Below, in pieces: positions 23,101 to 27,763 of a stretch of DNA of 33,292 nucleotides. Source of the DNA: a virus; IMG/VR virus record IMGVR_UViG_3300021962_000368, positions 1 to 33,292 of that record. The stretch is one strand, 5' to 3'. Positions within the stretch are counted from its first letter, which is position 1. Every line of letters begins with the position of its first letter. Both the position numbers and the translations under genes were made by a program. Under the pieces are notes generated by a model. It was not told where the DNA came from. It saw only the letters and a list, made by a program, of their open reading frames with translations, and searched no databases.

Positions 23101-26100
23101 CTATATGATTATGACTAAGGCCGGTTCATTTATGCAATTACCTGAACCATTCTACTTTAATCAAAGCATAGTCAAATACAATAATCGCGTATATATTTGC
23201 GTGGTTTCAAATAACGACGATCAATTTGTATTCGGTAAGTGGGAAGAATTGAATAGCGGAGATAGACGCTTAAACGCAATGGATCGTGTTGTGGGCTACT
23301 ATCAACCGACTATTAATATGCCGGGTAAAGAACTATCACAGTTGTTTACAGGAGTAACTTATCCTAACACTACATATAAGGGTAATGCGTTTGACCCTGC
23401 GGAACAATTTGAAATTGATACATTATTGCAGGATCAAGTATTTTATCCGGAAAACGTTAATATTACAGGAATTACATTTGATGGTATTAACTATATAGCA
23501 CCTGCAAATTTACCAAATTATACTGCATTAGCAAAAGATTTAGAAGTCACTGATGATTGGCTATTAGGAAGATTAAGCAATAAATCATTATCAATTACAG
23601 ATATTATTAAAACAAATGATCTATATGTAATGACATCTACTAATAGTGCCACTCCGATATTAACTAGTACGGATGCAGTAGGCTGGTCAACTAACGGCTT
23701 CTTTGTACCATTCGGAGTCAATGAAGATGAATTGGAGTTTGAAAGGAAATTATTAATTCAATCAAAACTATCATTTAATAAAATTACTTACGCAAATGGA
23801 AAATATATTGCAGTAGGAAAAAATATTTGTGTAAGCGCTAATGGTGTTGATTGGGTTGAAGTATTTAAATTTGATACAGACAATAGCGGTATATTATATG
23901 ATGTCGCATATATTTCTTTACCGCTCGCTACATTCTTCTTAGCAGTAGGTACATATAACGGTTCAAAAATAATATTAAGAAGCACAGACGGAGTAGAATG
24001 GACAATAATTAGCAACTATAGATATCCTCCTGGTGTGCCTCCCTCTCATATAACCGCTACAATGAGAACTATAGCATATAATAATCTATTTGCTATAATA
24101 GCAGGAGATTTAGGAGTAGTATATCGCTATACAGGAGGCGTAAACGCCACCTATATATCTTCTATAGGTTCCGGAGATAGAATAAATGATTCTGCATTCG
24201 CACAAAATATATTCGTTTCAATAGGCGATAATGGAAAATTATTCACTAGTAGTGACGCAATTACTTGGGTTGATAAATCAACCGGAACAACAGAAAATTT
24301 AAATGTTTTATATTTTAATAATATAAAAAATGAATGGACTATAGCAGGAAATAACAATACATTATTCCAAACTGATGATATAACAGCAACTCCTATAGTT
24401 TGGGATAAAACACAAGTGTTTAGTATACCTAATCCTGCGTATACAATTAAAGGCGATCCATTCATGTCTGGTTATGGACCAGAAGAATTAGTTCCGGGGG
24501 TAATTCAAGATCAATTAACTATGATCGTTAATACACGTCCAGGAACAAACTGGCCTGCCACAGAATACGCACATGTGGGATATAATGTTAAATCTATTGA
24601 ATTAGATTATAATAGTGAAAATATCTATGATTTTGATAATGTTGCACAAGTACCAAGTAACATATTTGTATCTGTAATAGAAGAGGGATTATGTACAACA
24701 CTTTATCCAAATATTGATTATACTGTAGATTATGTAACGAAGAAAGTAGTACTAGATACAAACATTACAATTAGTCAACAATTAAGAATTGACATATATG
24801 AAATAGGCAACGGGGACCAATTAGTTAAATCAAATACTCAAATTGATCCATTACGTGATAATAGCATTACTGGCTTCCAAGAAATTTTATTAAATTGCAA
24901 CTATACTGCTGAGAGATTGAACGGTGGTGGTATTATTAGACCTAATACCGATCCTACTTCAACACTGGCTACAGCAACCAATGGATTGACTGATACTATA
25001 TCAGTTGACGATATCTCTATCTTTAATTTAAATGATGATGTATATTTTACAGGAGATGTATTTGGTGGTATAAGTGAAAATACTCCATATTATGTAAAGA
25101 CGATAGACGCTATACAGAAAACAATTACTATTTCTGACACTATAGTAAGTGGAATAGCAGGACCAATATTTGACTTGGATACTGATTCAGGATCAAACAT
25201 GACAGTGATTGCTCAAAATGGCCCCGGTCAATATTGGACACCTCCTGCTGTATTTTATAATGGCACTAAACTTGTAGCAGGATCAACTAACCTAGTAATC
25301 AGAAGTAAATCTAGCAACAATGCATTAACTACATATTCTACATCAGGATTTATTGTAGGACAAAAAATAGTGTTTGATAATAAGATTTTTGGTGGATTGA
25401 CAGCACATCAAGAATATTACATAAAGGAGATATTAACTGACGGAGTTCAATTTACTATCTCAACTACTATCGGAGGTCCAGCAGTAACATTATCAAATGG
25501 ACTAGGACAAAGTATTTTCATAACAGAAGATTATGCAGTAATGCTTGCTAATAATCAAATTTCTGCCAAAGTAATATTTGCAAATACTTATGATACTTCA
25601 GTTGATTATCTTGCATTTAGTTTCTTTGGTGAAACACTGCCAACACAATACGGCTACACAGTTCCAGAAACACAAACTATGTATGGTAATGGCACTACGG
25701 GTTATTATTATCTAACAAACTATTTAGGTGAAGATAATGACACTAATGCTATTGTTGAAGTTAATGGCTTAAGAATAATGCCAGATCAGTATACAATTAA
25801 TTATAATCAGCAGGTCTTAGTATTTGACACATTAGAACCAACTCCGACTGATGTTATAGCAGTTACAACATTTAATGACACACAAAGACAATATTTAAAC
25901 ACACAGTATGAATCAAGTCCTATAAATGTAGTGCCTATTAATTATGTGTTTAATACAATAACACAACCATTATTAGACACGCAAACAGCCGGTGCAGCCG
26001 GAGGATATTTCATAGCCGCGTCAACAACCGGTATGGTTGTAGGACAAACAGTTATGTTTCAGATTGATCAATCAGGCACATACAGTGGTTTTGGCGGAGT

Positions 26101-27595
26101 ATCAACTGATGGAACAGTATACACATTGAGTTATGTAAATCCAACTACAGGACAATTCCAAGTAACTAAAAATAGTATAACTTATCCTACTGTTAATAAC
26201 AGTGGCTTGATGCATGTAGTAGTTGGTGGACAGCCAGCAATACGTGTTGAAACAGAATATGCACATTCATTTGTAAACAATGATTTAGTTCGCATAGATG
26301 GCTTGCAAGGATCAGTACAATTAAATAATAATAAATTCTATGTACATGTCATCAGTGATACACAATTTGATTTATATCAATACTTCTCTGATTATCCGGA
26401 TGAACAATATAATTCATTCGTTGATGCAGTAAACTATCCAATCACGACATGTGATAGTTACGTAAGTGGCGGCTATGTATGGATTTCTGATACTTGGACA
26501 TTAGAAACAACTAGCGTTACAGATTGTACTACTACTACACTACTTGTTAATAATGTGTTACCATTAGTATTGAATACTCCTGTATACTTTACAGAAAGTG
26601 GTTTACCATTAGGTAAAACAACAAGTATACCAGAGATTATTGCAGGAGAAAAATACTATATAAGTGGTATTGATATTGACAATAGTAGAATTACTATTAG
26701 CGAAGAAATTAACGGCGATGATATTACATTTACTGTACCTGCAGGTAGTTTTGAATTGATATTAACACAATGGGAACAAACTAATGTTGACAGATTGTGG
26801 GTAACGGTAAATGGTAAGCGTGTTTCAAGTTCAGCATTGAAATTAAATCCTGGTAATCAAGTTAGCATTCTTGCTCCAGTGAACGCAGGTGATGAAATTA
26901 TTATTACCAGCATGATGCCTAGTGCAACACCTAATGAAATGGTATATGTAAACACTGTTGATAAGAATAATCAAGGTGTGGTATATAGAGCGAACGGTGA
27001 TTCAAGAACTTGGTTAACAGAAACATTAACTGAGTATCAGAATATTGTTTACGTTAATGATATTAATAATTTGACTTATAAACTAACACAAACAAATACT
27101 GCGCCTGTATCAACATTAGGATATTATTATATACCGTTAGATGCCGACAGAAATGATATTATAGATGTCAGCGTTTATAATAATGCTACAGGACGTGAGG
27201 GTTATATAGAGGAAGATTTCTTACAATTAGAAGTCACTTCAACCGGAGCATATATAAAGATTACTGAAGGTAATTGGATAGAGACCGGGGATATATTAAC
27301 ACTTACTGTATATGAAGGTAAACTGATTTATATGCAGGGCGAATATATGCGTGTACTAAGTGTGGATCAATTTACAAATAGCATGGAAGTACAACGCGGA
27401 GCCAATGGATCGGGCGTACAAACTTCAATTCCAAAATATACAGAGATTTATAGCTTTTTAGATAAAAACACCATGACTAATATAAATTATAACGATACTT
27501 GGAATAAAATTCCCGGGGTTTATAATACTACTGAAGGAGATCCATTGCAAATTGCAATAGGGTCAGCAGCAGAATTCTTAAGAATGGATGAATAG
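8144..27595 (+). CDS. Giant modular baseplate/tail protein, 6,483 aa (gp7 position)
   Basis: One frame stays open for 19.45 kb. By position (straight after gp6) it occupies the T4 gp7 slot, but it is about six times longer than T4 gp7 (1,032 aa). The N-terminus (1-150: TRIRTLDFLPQIFQTSTNSQ, FYSWDSFTNLDM, NQYYWLPEGPP) resembles that of very large structural proteins of marine T4-like phages. Then come nested repeat modules (336-535, 850-1051), a Trp/Tyr-rich conserved middle (about 1486-2470), a propeller-like region (2737-3366), a second conserved part with GYVNEVKPYHVVIKEF, tandem beta modules (about 4315-4994 and 5609-6209), and an Asp-box propeller (5148-5426). An RG-x-x-GT motif occurs near 4045 and again near 6410. 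No signal peptide, protease or intein motif was seen. There is no Shine-Dalgarno sequence; it probably starts by coupling with gp6. The baseplate role is inferred from position and family likeness. Confidence 0.93.
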   Translation: MTRIRTLDFLPQIFQTSTNSQFLAATLDQLVNPPLTRKIQGYVGSKFGYGIDAKDYYVTEPTKTRADYQLEPGITFLKDNESVAKDFISYPGLLDALKLQGGITTDNSKLFNSQFYSWDSFTNLDMIINYNQYYWLPEGPPAVIVASDTVFLNNEYIVQSLPNSYNIRAVGAGAGADNPTITLIRGGTYNFYVNQDTQFWIQGAPGVTGYSPTQTNLYVRDVYGVSNNGSSKDVITFNVPQKNAQDEYNYPGNNPVGVVSTRSFNQLNGARLADINNIDGVTSLNGRTVMFYNTNISNEVGYVSNFYGEGTYDVNYDNFTPLLTTAATEIDLFGNITLDNVDDLEIGTGIQFSGISFGGLESYRTTNFPIFSSNDLEAGSQYFINSLGNTDWISAGVESNAIINAEINGNLLIVENLVSGAFSIGQTIVGPGVAPGTVIIGYDNNISMTTNKDTYIINNVQTVSNTNMDVYDIQVGTIFTATGPAVGTGFARVYSPVIYYVKSINTLDNTITISNILGGPTYIPSSADSGSMTVTKNQGLFEQGLYVNINDYFFTITYVGDIADPILKLTPAGLIPTEQKITPQFGTQYIGLNFFKNLDGFIEQYPYISAPLDILYYQDGTNPNKVGVIRLIESNTLNTLNVNTQILGKKNFTSTNGVVFTNGLKVEFDGDVIPRSYLTGQYYVQGVGTAIELIPVESLIVPESFTTQTSLPYDTTNFDIGNFDAALFIPENQDYITIARNSINKNAWSRSNRWFHSDVIKATSEYNNDPNILTTYANTINKAKRPIIEFYPNLKLFNSGTVAKSSIDFIDTRTTDAFSSVAGQAAFYPDVETYTDYTVEASISASPTVNIGEYLVGQQYRILSIGTTDPASWLELGVEVFVEGEFVPGIEYVITSLGATDWNAIAGTIGVIYNVGSIFTAVYSGEIVGSGGGQAGKTLFTAQNTGEFNSNTLISGLPYTITELGNTLWENIGSSLDSITSLTTVPATEYIIQSLGTTTQANWNTAAGTTDVVYKVGDVFIPVTSVPGGGTGKAYIRNFTATGPGVGTGLATQGNGTSLSLTSTNIYIPADTVNGTLSVGMYINDQIQNEISQLPANTRIISIEGTDTYTIKVIYPLPTIITGSIPGSSVISFVANTKNNSDLLLFPGARIVFANESNPLVKNKIYVANYSTTIAGSYPIITLTEALDGDIQANDQFAVLRGQLYQGTSFYYNGENFIQAQQKVTVNQPPKFDVYDENGISFGNEDFYESTTFTGNELFRYKLNENGINDTVLGFPVTYSSINNVGDITFEVALNTDTFNYVTGLQQNITETQYVNTGYVYNVTSRTEFERLIGWQTAVAPSTQYQIFTFNYTPDTDIEFEAGDKIFYTVSCDVGQLNVSDTIWPSIEVYNNNNILVAETDYTVENGSNFTNVTVQIPGMNETVIQVAILSNQTSNNAYYTVPINLSNNPFNGDVTTVDIGDIRGHYQSIFYNNPDTTGVVFGPNNTRDLGNIVPWGNRIIQNSASLVLPGAFLRQSEHNLFDALKFNSREYIKFKSLLIDTANKIAWQQRFNPSQLLDDALDQITSVKNQEMPFFWSDMIPNKSPYLINTYTFFNNIDTSTFPLSKIYNFDTANYEGVLVYLETKLQGTTVTQQLIKNIDYIISTESPSLVVTKDLLNGDKIIVKEYNQTYGSYIPNTPTKLGLYPATVPHVTLDSSYNQPTYFIVGHDGSYTKLYGDYDPILGCIDYRDQVLLEYETRVYNNLKLSSTIPIVAADIIPGYFRSNTINYDEWLDMYSGNFLDWIGQNRLDYKTQLYLTNNEYTYNYKNSRNKLNNSLILQGNWRGIYTYYFDTSTPNLTPWEMIGYSNKPDWWETRYGPAPYTSDNLILWQDMENGIDYNNGNPITIDIYKRPGLLNILPVNDQGELINPLFALVGNYNTNTFQRDWNIGDVAPVEFSYRRSSTWPYDLMRLQALLKPANFFNLGVDLDNYKYNIEFNQFLINNRTHLVPADIKIYGNGTAKTSYINWIVDFEKQLGVNATDNIEKLLKNLDVRLVYRLAGFSDKTLLKFFVEKGTPGSKNASLLIPDESYQVLLYENQPYDRLIYSAVVVQLVDDGYKVFGNSQTTNYFKTLVPVKNSNTKKITIQDVTVEVASDYKDTVQLVPYGTTLYTAQEVSQFLMSYGAYLTSAGAKFDIIESSVTINWEQMVAEFLYWSQFGWSTRSIVTLNPAANTLIIDKESQIVQPLTYQQTNFVLNQNLYPIEMRDLSISRDGTIFSVSALNRGDTIAYGQFNLSNIEHGIVFDNNTIFGDVVYNLISGLKQNRIFVQGTKSAEWNGTMFASGFIYNQDNIEEWKENTKYTKGAIVKFKNKYFTALSVLQPSPTFVEAQWKETDYDQIQKGLLPNSSTRSYESSLYYNSNQANLEEDADQVAFSLIGFRPRPYMASADLTDITQVNVYKNFIKEKGTRAALSVFKGANLPQGGIDYNIYENWAILAGTFGGVLNNNFIEFKLNQNSLTGNPGTVGLTTGQTVEGVQQIVPLYNLRNYGQPVNTANVLPLISQYTPSVTFPDAGYVNFNDVKMSAYFFEQLAVGVDQYGTIVPINNFYVGDYVYLANYLAKWQVMTPYVIGQVIQANANLNGTTTITFDKPHNLNQYEIFAIINFDSSINGYYVATQIVNPYEVIVPLVLSNSVRTITGQGIAYNFYSQRVDQPSDIQNLPLLEKEFVKNTAWVDLNNDGGWAVYRKSINYQYDNEFEIENSVNFGSSVAFTSKGDYLFGDAGTGNVYRFQYDALNKVYEQDQTITNDISFGTNIAYAQNVYAISQATVDPKVYFYYVNDTTITDDITPFTTTIAAPIGATNFGTGLAMSGDANWLYIGDYDTDTPNIRNKVHAYRRNNTVVDAGSFVIGRTYQITELGIDPEFTTSGAVENAVGIYFTATNVGSGTGKAINVDYEFVTTLESPEVTADKFGSVVSTNYYGDVVVVGAPEYDYSINIENWGKSYVFNRIIQNFEAQNNSSTDSTTFTLAFTPIGSQDPIVYKNGIIVDSSNYTITGTNLVYTGTFKAGDIIEVDSCNFNLVQTLTTETNPRIGVGFGTGLDTNKFATEILVGAPFALNSTNEEGAVYRYTNAGARFGIVIGTEEVNVTAPRDLLINGFLVTIPVGNGDLAALTINQAGISNVEAASSNGKLIISLINQDLALANEKLLINVTDTTTLEELGLTLYTQTQVIQCPHLTGPTQFGTTIKFNEQNSAVVSAPSGTRYAQTTFDFTDDENYQNDLVFDNNATQFIDSYPNAGAVYMYDYLSNFEENLNNIGAYTYAQSCNSRDQIYGSQPYYGRVLDFNENKVIIGTPNYRPDDIDGQVVVYINETGIPNWSVYRQTNPIVDINRIQNIQIYSAESNQTLVNMDYFDPLQGKLLGAVRQNIDNISNVDPATYNNELNTQSGFVWGVNQVGTVWFDTTNVRFVNYHQNDNAYNAKYWGALFPGSDVAIYTWIGSSVSPADYQGPGIPKDVNAYTVQTIINSSNTIQPVYYFWVRNSGLILGNKTLADTSIASYIRNPLASGITYLAPINSNVFALYNSQQYINATDSVLHIGYSTGYNDDPSHQSYQLIRQDFASDFLPGFVNPAMGIFTPESLYDRMLDSLAGVDEEGGVLPDPFLPKLVQTGVLARPRQSFFYDRYKALQNYLQYANSILQLYPITELRPQISFLNEKGAYYDTTNYWERINWWAPGYNNNTKPVTQVQFYADLSTLTVPEGTIVSVSQNSQGFVEYYRLDQNNVWTRIGLQNGTIRFKTELWNYDLGQTGYGDDFYGTTPFDQYPSQETRWIIRALNEQIYTNDLLIYRNKSLILLFEYIQAETVENQNYLPWLNKTSLVDISHKIRELVPIQNFKSDNQEFLSGYVNEVKPYHVVIKEFLFEYKGTDVYQGNITDFDLPATYDFTTQSFITPELVYNNPNQSSEFLPDDSVWTLPQYTEWYNNYGVSLVGQENYLITKIVSYLPIGATFVIVDNAQGFPINGVIKIADVENPTRFEIIGYSSVDTSTNTLFGLTRGLNGTEEYDHIPNENVFIDLPAVVVLDGGRGYSNPPRVLAQIDLSKYPEPKEEAVLEAIMSLDSVVGIKVINPGIGYAVLPNIIIDPAASFTFSSDNVTSLENTIELYAPALQTGDLIRYVKVSGENIGGLENNQYYYINVLASSPLTVLALYANYSDAVKDQNRVEIYSQGTGSNHKFELGAKASAISSSYPIRENNLTLRFDRTTYDSQVKDWTPGSFYGAFFAGSYNNTENVSSSSIELQSTLPAINTILASNDGLVLPISSVSNESVTEWSEFERTISNTNASTNTLSLQVSVSTENASGSTIGFTVGMPIKFTGQMGTSNIVADQTYYVNEIINDTQFTISETISGPVYNLGNYTATTIKCYTGQITDTAIIGTYYPGIRTVVQTSSTNSVVTIPLTSIGTGGTSGLYTGIPVVFTGNVFGGIEEHVVYFVNSVLDNQNFTIRENNDFVRIKALSINAANQIIVQNTIGLNVNDRIVFSNMTIEGESVSDWGNIELGTIYYVKSIGINVITISETLGGSEYALSPVTADSQTYCFFVDQEGNLELTDETGTMTINIQLPASPGQVDGQLFTFYPTSTQYTNITSLEYGNLIQRTIEYSSATANLITITNSSGGRSGMYIGMPITVDINMGGLVANTTYYIEEIGTLTYAITSSSATSDEFTVDGTVDSMYVDMPVVFSENPLGSIVVGATYYVDTIDTINNRFTVKDSLTGTKVELTTNSGSMIATGPVYLKLNTTITSDEYGPVTLNQKITTDATFDVSYILGGYRVIISDQGAGFTINNTIKIPGNLLGGTTPKNDLTITVNKIDSIVPGTYSWSLPIESNGNILNVICNGKPNATTNKYYLKVINANSFKVYSDPRMTIPVSGLTLPYDGWTSANATSCSGTNIILDDTNSFTENDSVVFTGTVFGNIILGKTYYIADIIDSTTITISEEPGGTAFVVGSDSGYMIMTKAGSFMQLPEPFYFNQSIVKYNNRVYICVVSNNDDQFVFGKWEELNSGDRRLNAMDRVVGYYQPTINMPGKELSQLFTGVTYPNTTYKGNAFDPAEQFEIDTLLQDQVFYPENVNITGITFDGINYIAPANLPNYTALAKDLEVTDDWLLGRLSNKSLSITDIIKTNDLYVMTSTNSATPILTSTDAVGWSTNGFFVPFGVNEDELEFERKLLIQSKLSFNKITYANGKYIAVGKNICVSANGVDWVEVFKFDTDNSGILYDVAYISLPLATFFLAVGTYNGSKIILRSTDGVEWTIISNYRYPPGVPPSHITATMRTIAYNNLFAIIAGDLGVVYRYTGGVNATYISSIGSGDRINDSAFAQNIFVSIGDNGKLFTSSDAITWVDKSTGTTENLNVLYFNNIKNEWTIAGNNNTLFQTDDITATPIVWDKTQVFSIPNPAYTIKGDPFMSGYGPEELVPGVIQDQLTMIVNTRPGTNWPATEYAHVGYNVKSIELDYNSENIYDFDNVAQVPSNIFVSVIEEGLCTTLYPNIDYTVDYVTKKVVLDTNITISQQLRIDIYEIGNGDQLVKSNTQIDPLRDNSITGFQEILLNCNYTAERLNGGGIIRPNTDPTSTLATATNGLTDTISVDDISIFNLNDDVYFTGDVFGGISENTPYYVKTIDAIQKTITISDTIVSGIAGPIFDLDTDSGSNMTVIAQNGPGQYWTPPAVFYNGTKLVAGSTNLVIRSKSSNNALTTYSTSGFIVGQKIVFDNKIFGGLTAHQEYYIKEILTDGVQFTISTTIGGPAVTLSNGLGQSIFITEDYAVMLANNQISAKVIFANTYDTSVDYLAFSFFGETLPTQYGYTVPETQTMYGNGTTGYYYLTNYLGEDNDTNAIVEVNGLRIMPDQYTINYNQQVLVFDTLEPTPTDVIAVTTFNDTQRQYLNTQYESSPINVVPINYVFNTITQPLLDTQTAGAAGGYFIAASTTGMVVGQTVMFQIDQSGTYSGFGGVSTDGTVYTLSYVNPTTGQFQVTKNSITYPTVNNSGLMHVVVGGQPAIRVETEYAHSFVNNDLVRIDGLQGSVQLNNNKFYVHVISDTQFDLYQYFSDYPDEQYNSFVDAVNYPITTCDSYVSGGYVWISDTWTLETTSVTDCTTTTLLVNNVLPLVLNTPVYFTESGLPLGKTTSIPEIIAGEKYYISGIDIDNSRITISEEINGDDITFTVPAGSFELILTQWEQTNVDRLWVTVNGKRVSSSALKLNPGNQVSILAPVNAGDEIIITSMMPSATPNEMVYVNTVDKNNQGVVYRANGDSRTWLTETLTEYQNIVYVNDINNLTYKLTQTNTAPVSTLGYYYIPLDADRNDIIDVSVYNNATGREGYIEEDFLQLEVTSTGAYIKITEGNWIETGDILTLTVYEGKLIYMQGEYMRVLSVDQFTNSMEVQRGANGSGVQTSIPKYTEIYSFLDKNTMTNINYNDTWNKIPGVYNTTEGDPLQIAIGSAAEFLRMDE
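9149..9748 (+). repeat. Three-level nested module insertion in the giant protein
   Basis: Residues 336-535. The outer module is a 'V-x-F-x-G-x-x-F-G-G ... Y-Y-V-x-x-I ... I-T-I-S ... G-G' unit, found intact elsewhere in this protein. Its first half (GIQFSGISFGGLESY) is separated from its second half (IYYVKSINTLDNTITISNIL) by a second module type, which starts QYFINSLGNTDW and ends VGTIFTATGPAVGTG. That second module is in turn split by a third (residues about 404-469: INGNLLIVENLVSGAFSIGQ, GPGVAPGTVI), a unit common in phage and bacterial surface fibres. The boundaries are judged by eye against the uninterrupted copies. Confidence 0.7.
10691..11296 (+). repeat. Cluster of nested 'Y-x-I-x-x-LG-T-T-x-W' modules
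   Basis: Residues 850-1051 hold four openings of the same module: QQYRILSIGTTDPASW, IEYVITSLGATDWNAI, LPYTITELGNTLWENIG and TEYIIQSLGTTTQANW. Closing segments are GSIFTAVYSGEIVGSGGG, GDVFIPVTSVPGGGTGKA and FTATGPGVGTGLA. The order is best explained by the second copy lying inside the first, and the fourth lying inside the third: the third copy's closing FTATGPGVGTG comes only after the complete fourth copy. A single intact copy (ITELGIDPEF ... FTATNVGSGTGKA) occurs again at 16793-16939. Confidence 0.65.
15143..15270 (+). other. Carbohydrate-binding-like (ChtBD3/CBM5-12-type) motif in the giant protein
   Basis: Residues about 2334-2376 read EEWKENTKYTKGAIVKFKNK, then YFTALSVLQPSPTF and QWKE. 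The pattern W-x-x-x-T-x-Y-x-x-G-x-x-V-x-[FY]-x-x-x-x-Y ... W is that of the small chitin/cellulose-binding fold. A looser second copy (FNQSIVKYNNRVYICVV ... FGKWEEL) lies at about 23156-23260. Sugar binding is inferred from the pattern only. Confidence 0.5.
16352..18240 (+). other. FG-GAP-like beta-propeller region interrupted by other modules
   Basis: Residues about 2737-3366 contain blades of the form F-G-x-x-[VIL]-x-x-x ... V-V-G-A-P ... G-x-[VA]-Y-x-[YF]: NFGSSVAF, NFGTGLAMSG, KFGSVVSTNYYGDVVVVGAP, GFGTGLDTNK with ILVGAPFALN and GAVYRY, QFGTTIKFNEQNSAVVSAPSG, and YYGRVLDFNENKVIIGTPN. Three different modules lie between blades: a copy of the LG-T-x-x module (16793-16939), a 'VYKNGIIV ... 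YTI ... GDIIEV' unit (about 17196-17320), and a segment with INGFLVTI (about 17490-17790). FG-GAP propellers usually serve in binding. Confidence 0.6.
21085..23125 (+). repeat. Tandem beta-module array 1 in the giant protein
   Basis: Residues about 4315-4994 repeat a unit of about 60-85 residues with the core V-x-F-x-G-x-x-F-G-G-[I/N]-x-x-G-x-x-Y-[YF]-[VI]-x-x-I-x-x-x-x-F/I-T-[IV]-S/K-x-x-x-G. Clear copies begin near MPIKFTGQMG, IPVVFTGNVFGGI, DRIVFSNMTIEG, MPITVDINMGGL, MPVVFSENPLGS and DSVVFTGTVFGNI, each followed by a Y-Y-V/I or YFV strand and a T-I-S-E-like strand. The copies have diverged, so the array is old or fast-evolving at the protein level. Confidence 0.7.
23585..24420 (+). other. 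Asp-box (BNR-like) beta-propeller region in the giant protein
   Basis: Residues about 5148-5426 carry four motifs of the S-x-[DN]-[GA]-x-x-W type: STDAVGW (23666-23686), SANGVDW (23834-23854), STDGVEW (23981-24001) and SSDAITW (24248-24268), each after a short hydrophobic strand, with a further QTDDI-type strand at the end. Such Asp boxes mark sialidase-like and Ycf48-like propellers. They are structural turns, so they do not show enzyme activity; no sialidase Arg triad could be recognised. Confidence 0.6.
24968..26770 (+). repeat. Tandem beta-module array 2 in the giant protein
   Basis: Residues about 5609-6209 hold more copies of the module seen at 21085-23125: DDVYFTGDVFGGISENTPYY with TITISDTIV, QKIVFDNKIFGGLTAHQEYY with FTISTTIGG, and TPVYFTESGLPLG ... 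GEKYYISGIDIDNSRITISE. They alternate with 'VEVNGLRIMPDQYTI'-type units (about 25735-25890; another at 26785-26930) and with a ligand-type unit, HSFVNNDLVRIDGLQGS (about 26265-26350). Confidence 0.65.
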
Positions 27596-27598
27596 GTT

Positions 27599-27763
27599 AT
27601 GATAAATAAATCTATAAGTGATAAGTCGGAAATTAGCGACATAAAAGAACAAGTAAAAGAGAAAAAACCCGATGAAAAAAGCGGTGTTTACTTTAGTTCA
27701 CATGTTAAGATTTACGATCCTAATACTAAGGAAGTGTTTGTTCAAAAGAGGGCCGACGATTAA
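27599..27763 (+). CDS. Small protein, 54 aa, partial look-alike of the next gene product
   Basis: ATG at 27599, TAA at 27761-27763. The first 29 residues are Lys/Glu/Asp-rich (EISDIKEQVKEKKPDEKSG), probably a charged helix. The C-terminal half, VKIYDPNTKEVFVQKRADD, aligns without gaps to residues 12-30 of the following protein (LKIYDPNSLEVFVDKKNAI). It fills the gap between the giant gene and 27763 exactly: its start lies 3 nt after the giant stop, and its stop overlaps the next start as TAATG. Continuous frame, coupling and the shared motif make it a real gene. Function is unknown; a virion or assembly role alongside its longer neighbour is inferred. Confidence 0.75.
   Translation: MINKSISDKSEISDIKEQVKEKKPDEKSGVYFSSHVKIYDPNTKEVFVQKRADD
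27601..27608 (+). promoter_or_regulatory. Possible late-promoter-like octamer GATAAATA
   Basis: The octamer matches NATAAATA but overlaps the start codon of the 54-aa gene. If used, it would transcribe the 204-aa gene at 27763 with a long leader and not the small gene. It may equally be the coding sequence Met-Ile-Asn-Lys by chance. Confidence 0.25.

Noticed and set aside
23585-24420. Active sialidase domain
   Set aside because: Asp-box-like turns alone do not show catalysis, and no Arg triad or Tyr/Glu pair could be placed.
20908-24465. Several reverse-strand open frames of 60-105 codons inside the giant gene
   Set aside because: They lie opposite a coding frame with clear repeat modules, have no ribosome sites, and look like compositional shadows.
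8144-27595. The giant gene as an assembly fusion of several genes
   Set aside because: The frame is continuous, the module families recur from start to end, and the style is uniform apart from one domain; no internal start with ribosome site stood out. Read mapping would be the test.
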